Source of the DNA: Palsa-504 sp963705835
GTDB taxonomy: Bacteria; Actinomycetota; Actinomycetes; Streptosporangiales; Streptosporangiaceae
DNA: 64,000 nt
NCBI GenBank assembly: GCA_963705835.1
Contig: CAVPLC010000037.1
Coordinates: 1 to 64,000, forward strand
Direction of reading: 5' to 3'
A program made the translations under genes and the position numbers. The notes beneath the pieces are model-generated. The model saw only the letters and a program-made list of their open reading frames with translations. It ran no database searches and had not been told where the DNA came from. Below, one piece after another: positions 63,824 through 64,000 of the stretch (position 1 is its first letter; every line of letters starts with the position of its first letter).

Positions 63824-64000
63824 TCACGCGCCCACGGACTGAGCGTCCTCCACGCCCGCGGCGTCCCCGGCCGGGCCGAGCAGCCGCTGCAGCAGGCCGA
63901 CCTCGGCGCTGTCGAGGTCCTCGGTGATAGGCAGCCGGCGCAGGCTCTCCCGGGCCAGCGCCAAGGAACGCTCGGCGGCCCGGAGCTGCTCCCGCAGCCT
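63824..64000 (-). CDS. C-terminal part of an unidentified gene (partial)
   Basis: The minus strand is open from the window edge to TGA at 63824-63826 and reads RLREQLRAAERSLALARESL then PITEDLDSAEVGLLQRLLGP. It is a helical, charged segment with a leucine spacing that suggests a coiled coil or helical effector domain. The N-terminus lies outside the window, so I cannot name it. Codon use fits the actinobacterial part. Confidence 0.6.
   Translation of the reverse strand, partial: RLREQLRAAERSLALARESLRRLPITEDLDSAEVGLLQRLLGPAGDAAGVEDAQSVGA

Noticed and set aside
1..64000. tRNA or rRNA genes
   Set aside because: I saw no cloverleaf with CCA-proximal acceptor stem or rRNA-like segments; a covariance-model scan would be needed to exclude small RNAs.

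Overview
The window looks like two unrelated genomes joined end to end. Bases 1 to about 21608 read as an alphaproteobacterium of the Rhizobiales type (Bradyrhizobium-like soil lineage): moderately GC-rich, with arrays of orphan ABC substrate-binding proteins, a TctC-type remnant, IS630 and IS1182 remnants, and phage terminase pieces. From 21609 to the end the base composition rises sharply and the gene set is that of a high-GC soil actinobacterium (Streptosporangiales-like is my guess): ECF42 sigma factor with a YCII protein, SpoIIE/HATPase regulators, a DUF222/HNH fragment, sedolisin, a two-FHA ABC transporter and GTG/TTG starts. The break falls in mid-unit inside a 102-bp tandem repeat array. 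A second break near 21975 joins a truncated lipoprotein to a truncated pgi. I read the contig as probably chimeric (metagenome assembly) and not as transfer.

Left part: an oxidoreductase tail and MmgE/PrpD (1-1503); three tandem ABC substrate-binding proteins on the minus strand (2026-5216); a VapBC-type module between direct repeats (5384-6294); transposase remnants (6705-8140); then a patchy defence- and phage-flavoured stretch with a GNAT/HEPN-like protein, a DUF1998 helicase tail, a NERD-like fragment and terminase remnants (8252-12631). Its main item is a three-gene overlapping operon (13448-21608): a TIR-domain protein, an nSTAND1 ATPase with a transmembrane segment and beta-propeller repeats, and a TPR protein. 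The genes look like a sensor/effector immune or signalling system. The ATPase and TPR genes carry many frameshifts, and the third gene is cut by the junction.

Right part: housekeeping and regulation. It holds pgi (truncated), enoyl-CoA hydratase, ECF42 plus YCII, DUF2254, TetR plus DHA2 exporter, sedolisin, a PLP alanine-racemase-like enzyme, an MFS exporter, glmS between two paralogous GGDEF genes that share a 56-bp leader, a PAS-GAF-SpoIIE-HATPase regulator, a SoxR remnant beside a SoxR-box-like palindrome, a methyltransferase/membrane protein pair, HIT protein, an LmeA-like protein, an Rv1747-like FHA-FHA-ABC exporter, tyrosine phosphatase, M19 dipeptidase, MOSC and CGNR genes sharing an operator region, YfiH-MurL-MurD2 (alternative D-glutamate route of peptidoglycan synthesis), a carboxylesterase-gamma carbonic anhydrase-amidohydrolase cluster, and a second VapBC module between direct repeats.

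Single-base frame breaks occur in many otherwise well-conserved genes on both sides, often in homopolymers or GC-rich linkers, so many are probably sequencing indels. A 35-bp GC palindrome occurs identically inside two genes and in related form in two more, mostly keeping the frame open; it is the most interesting non-genic signal in the right part.
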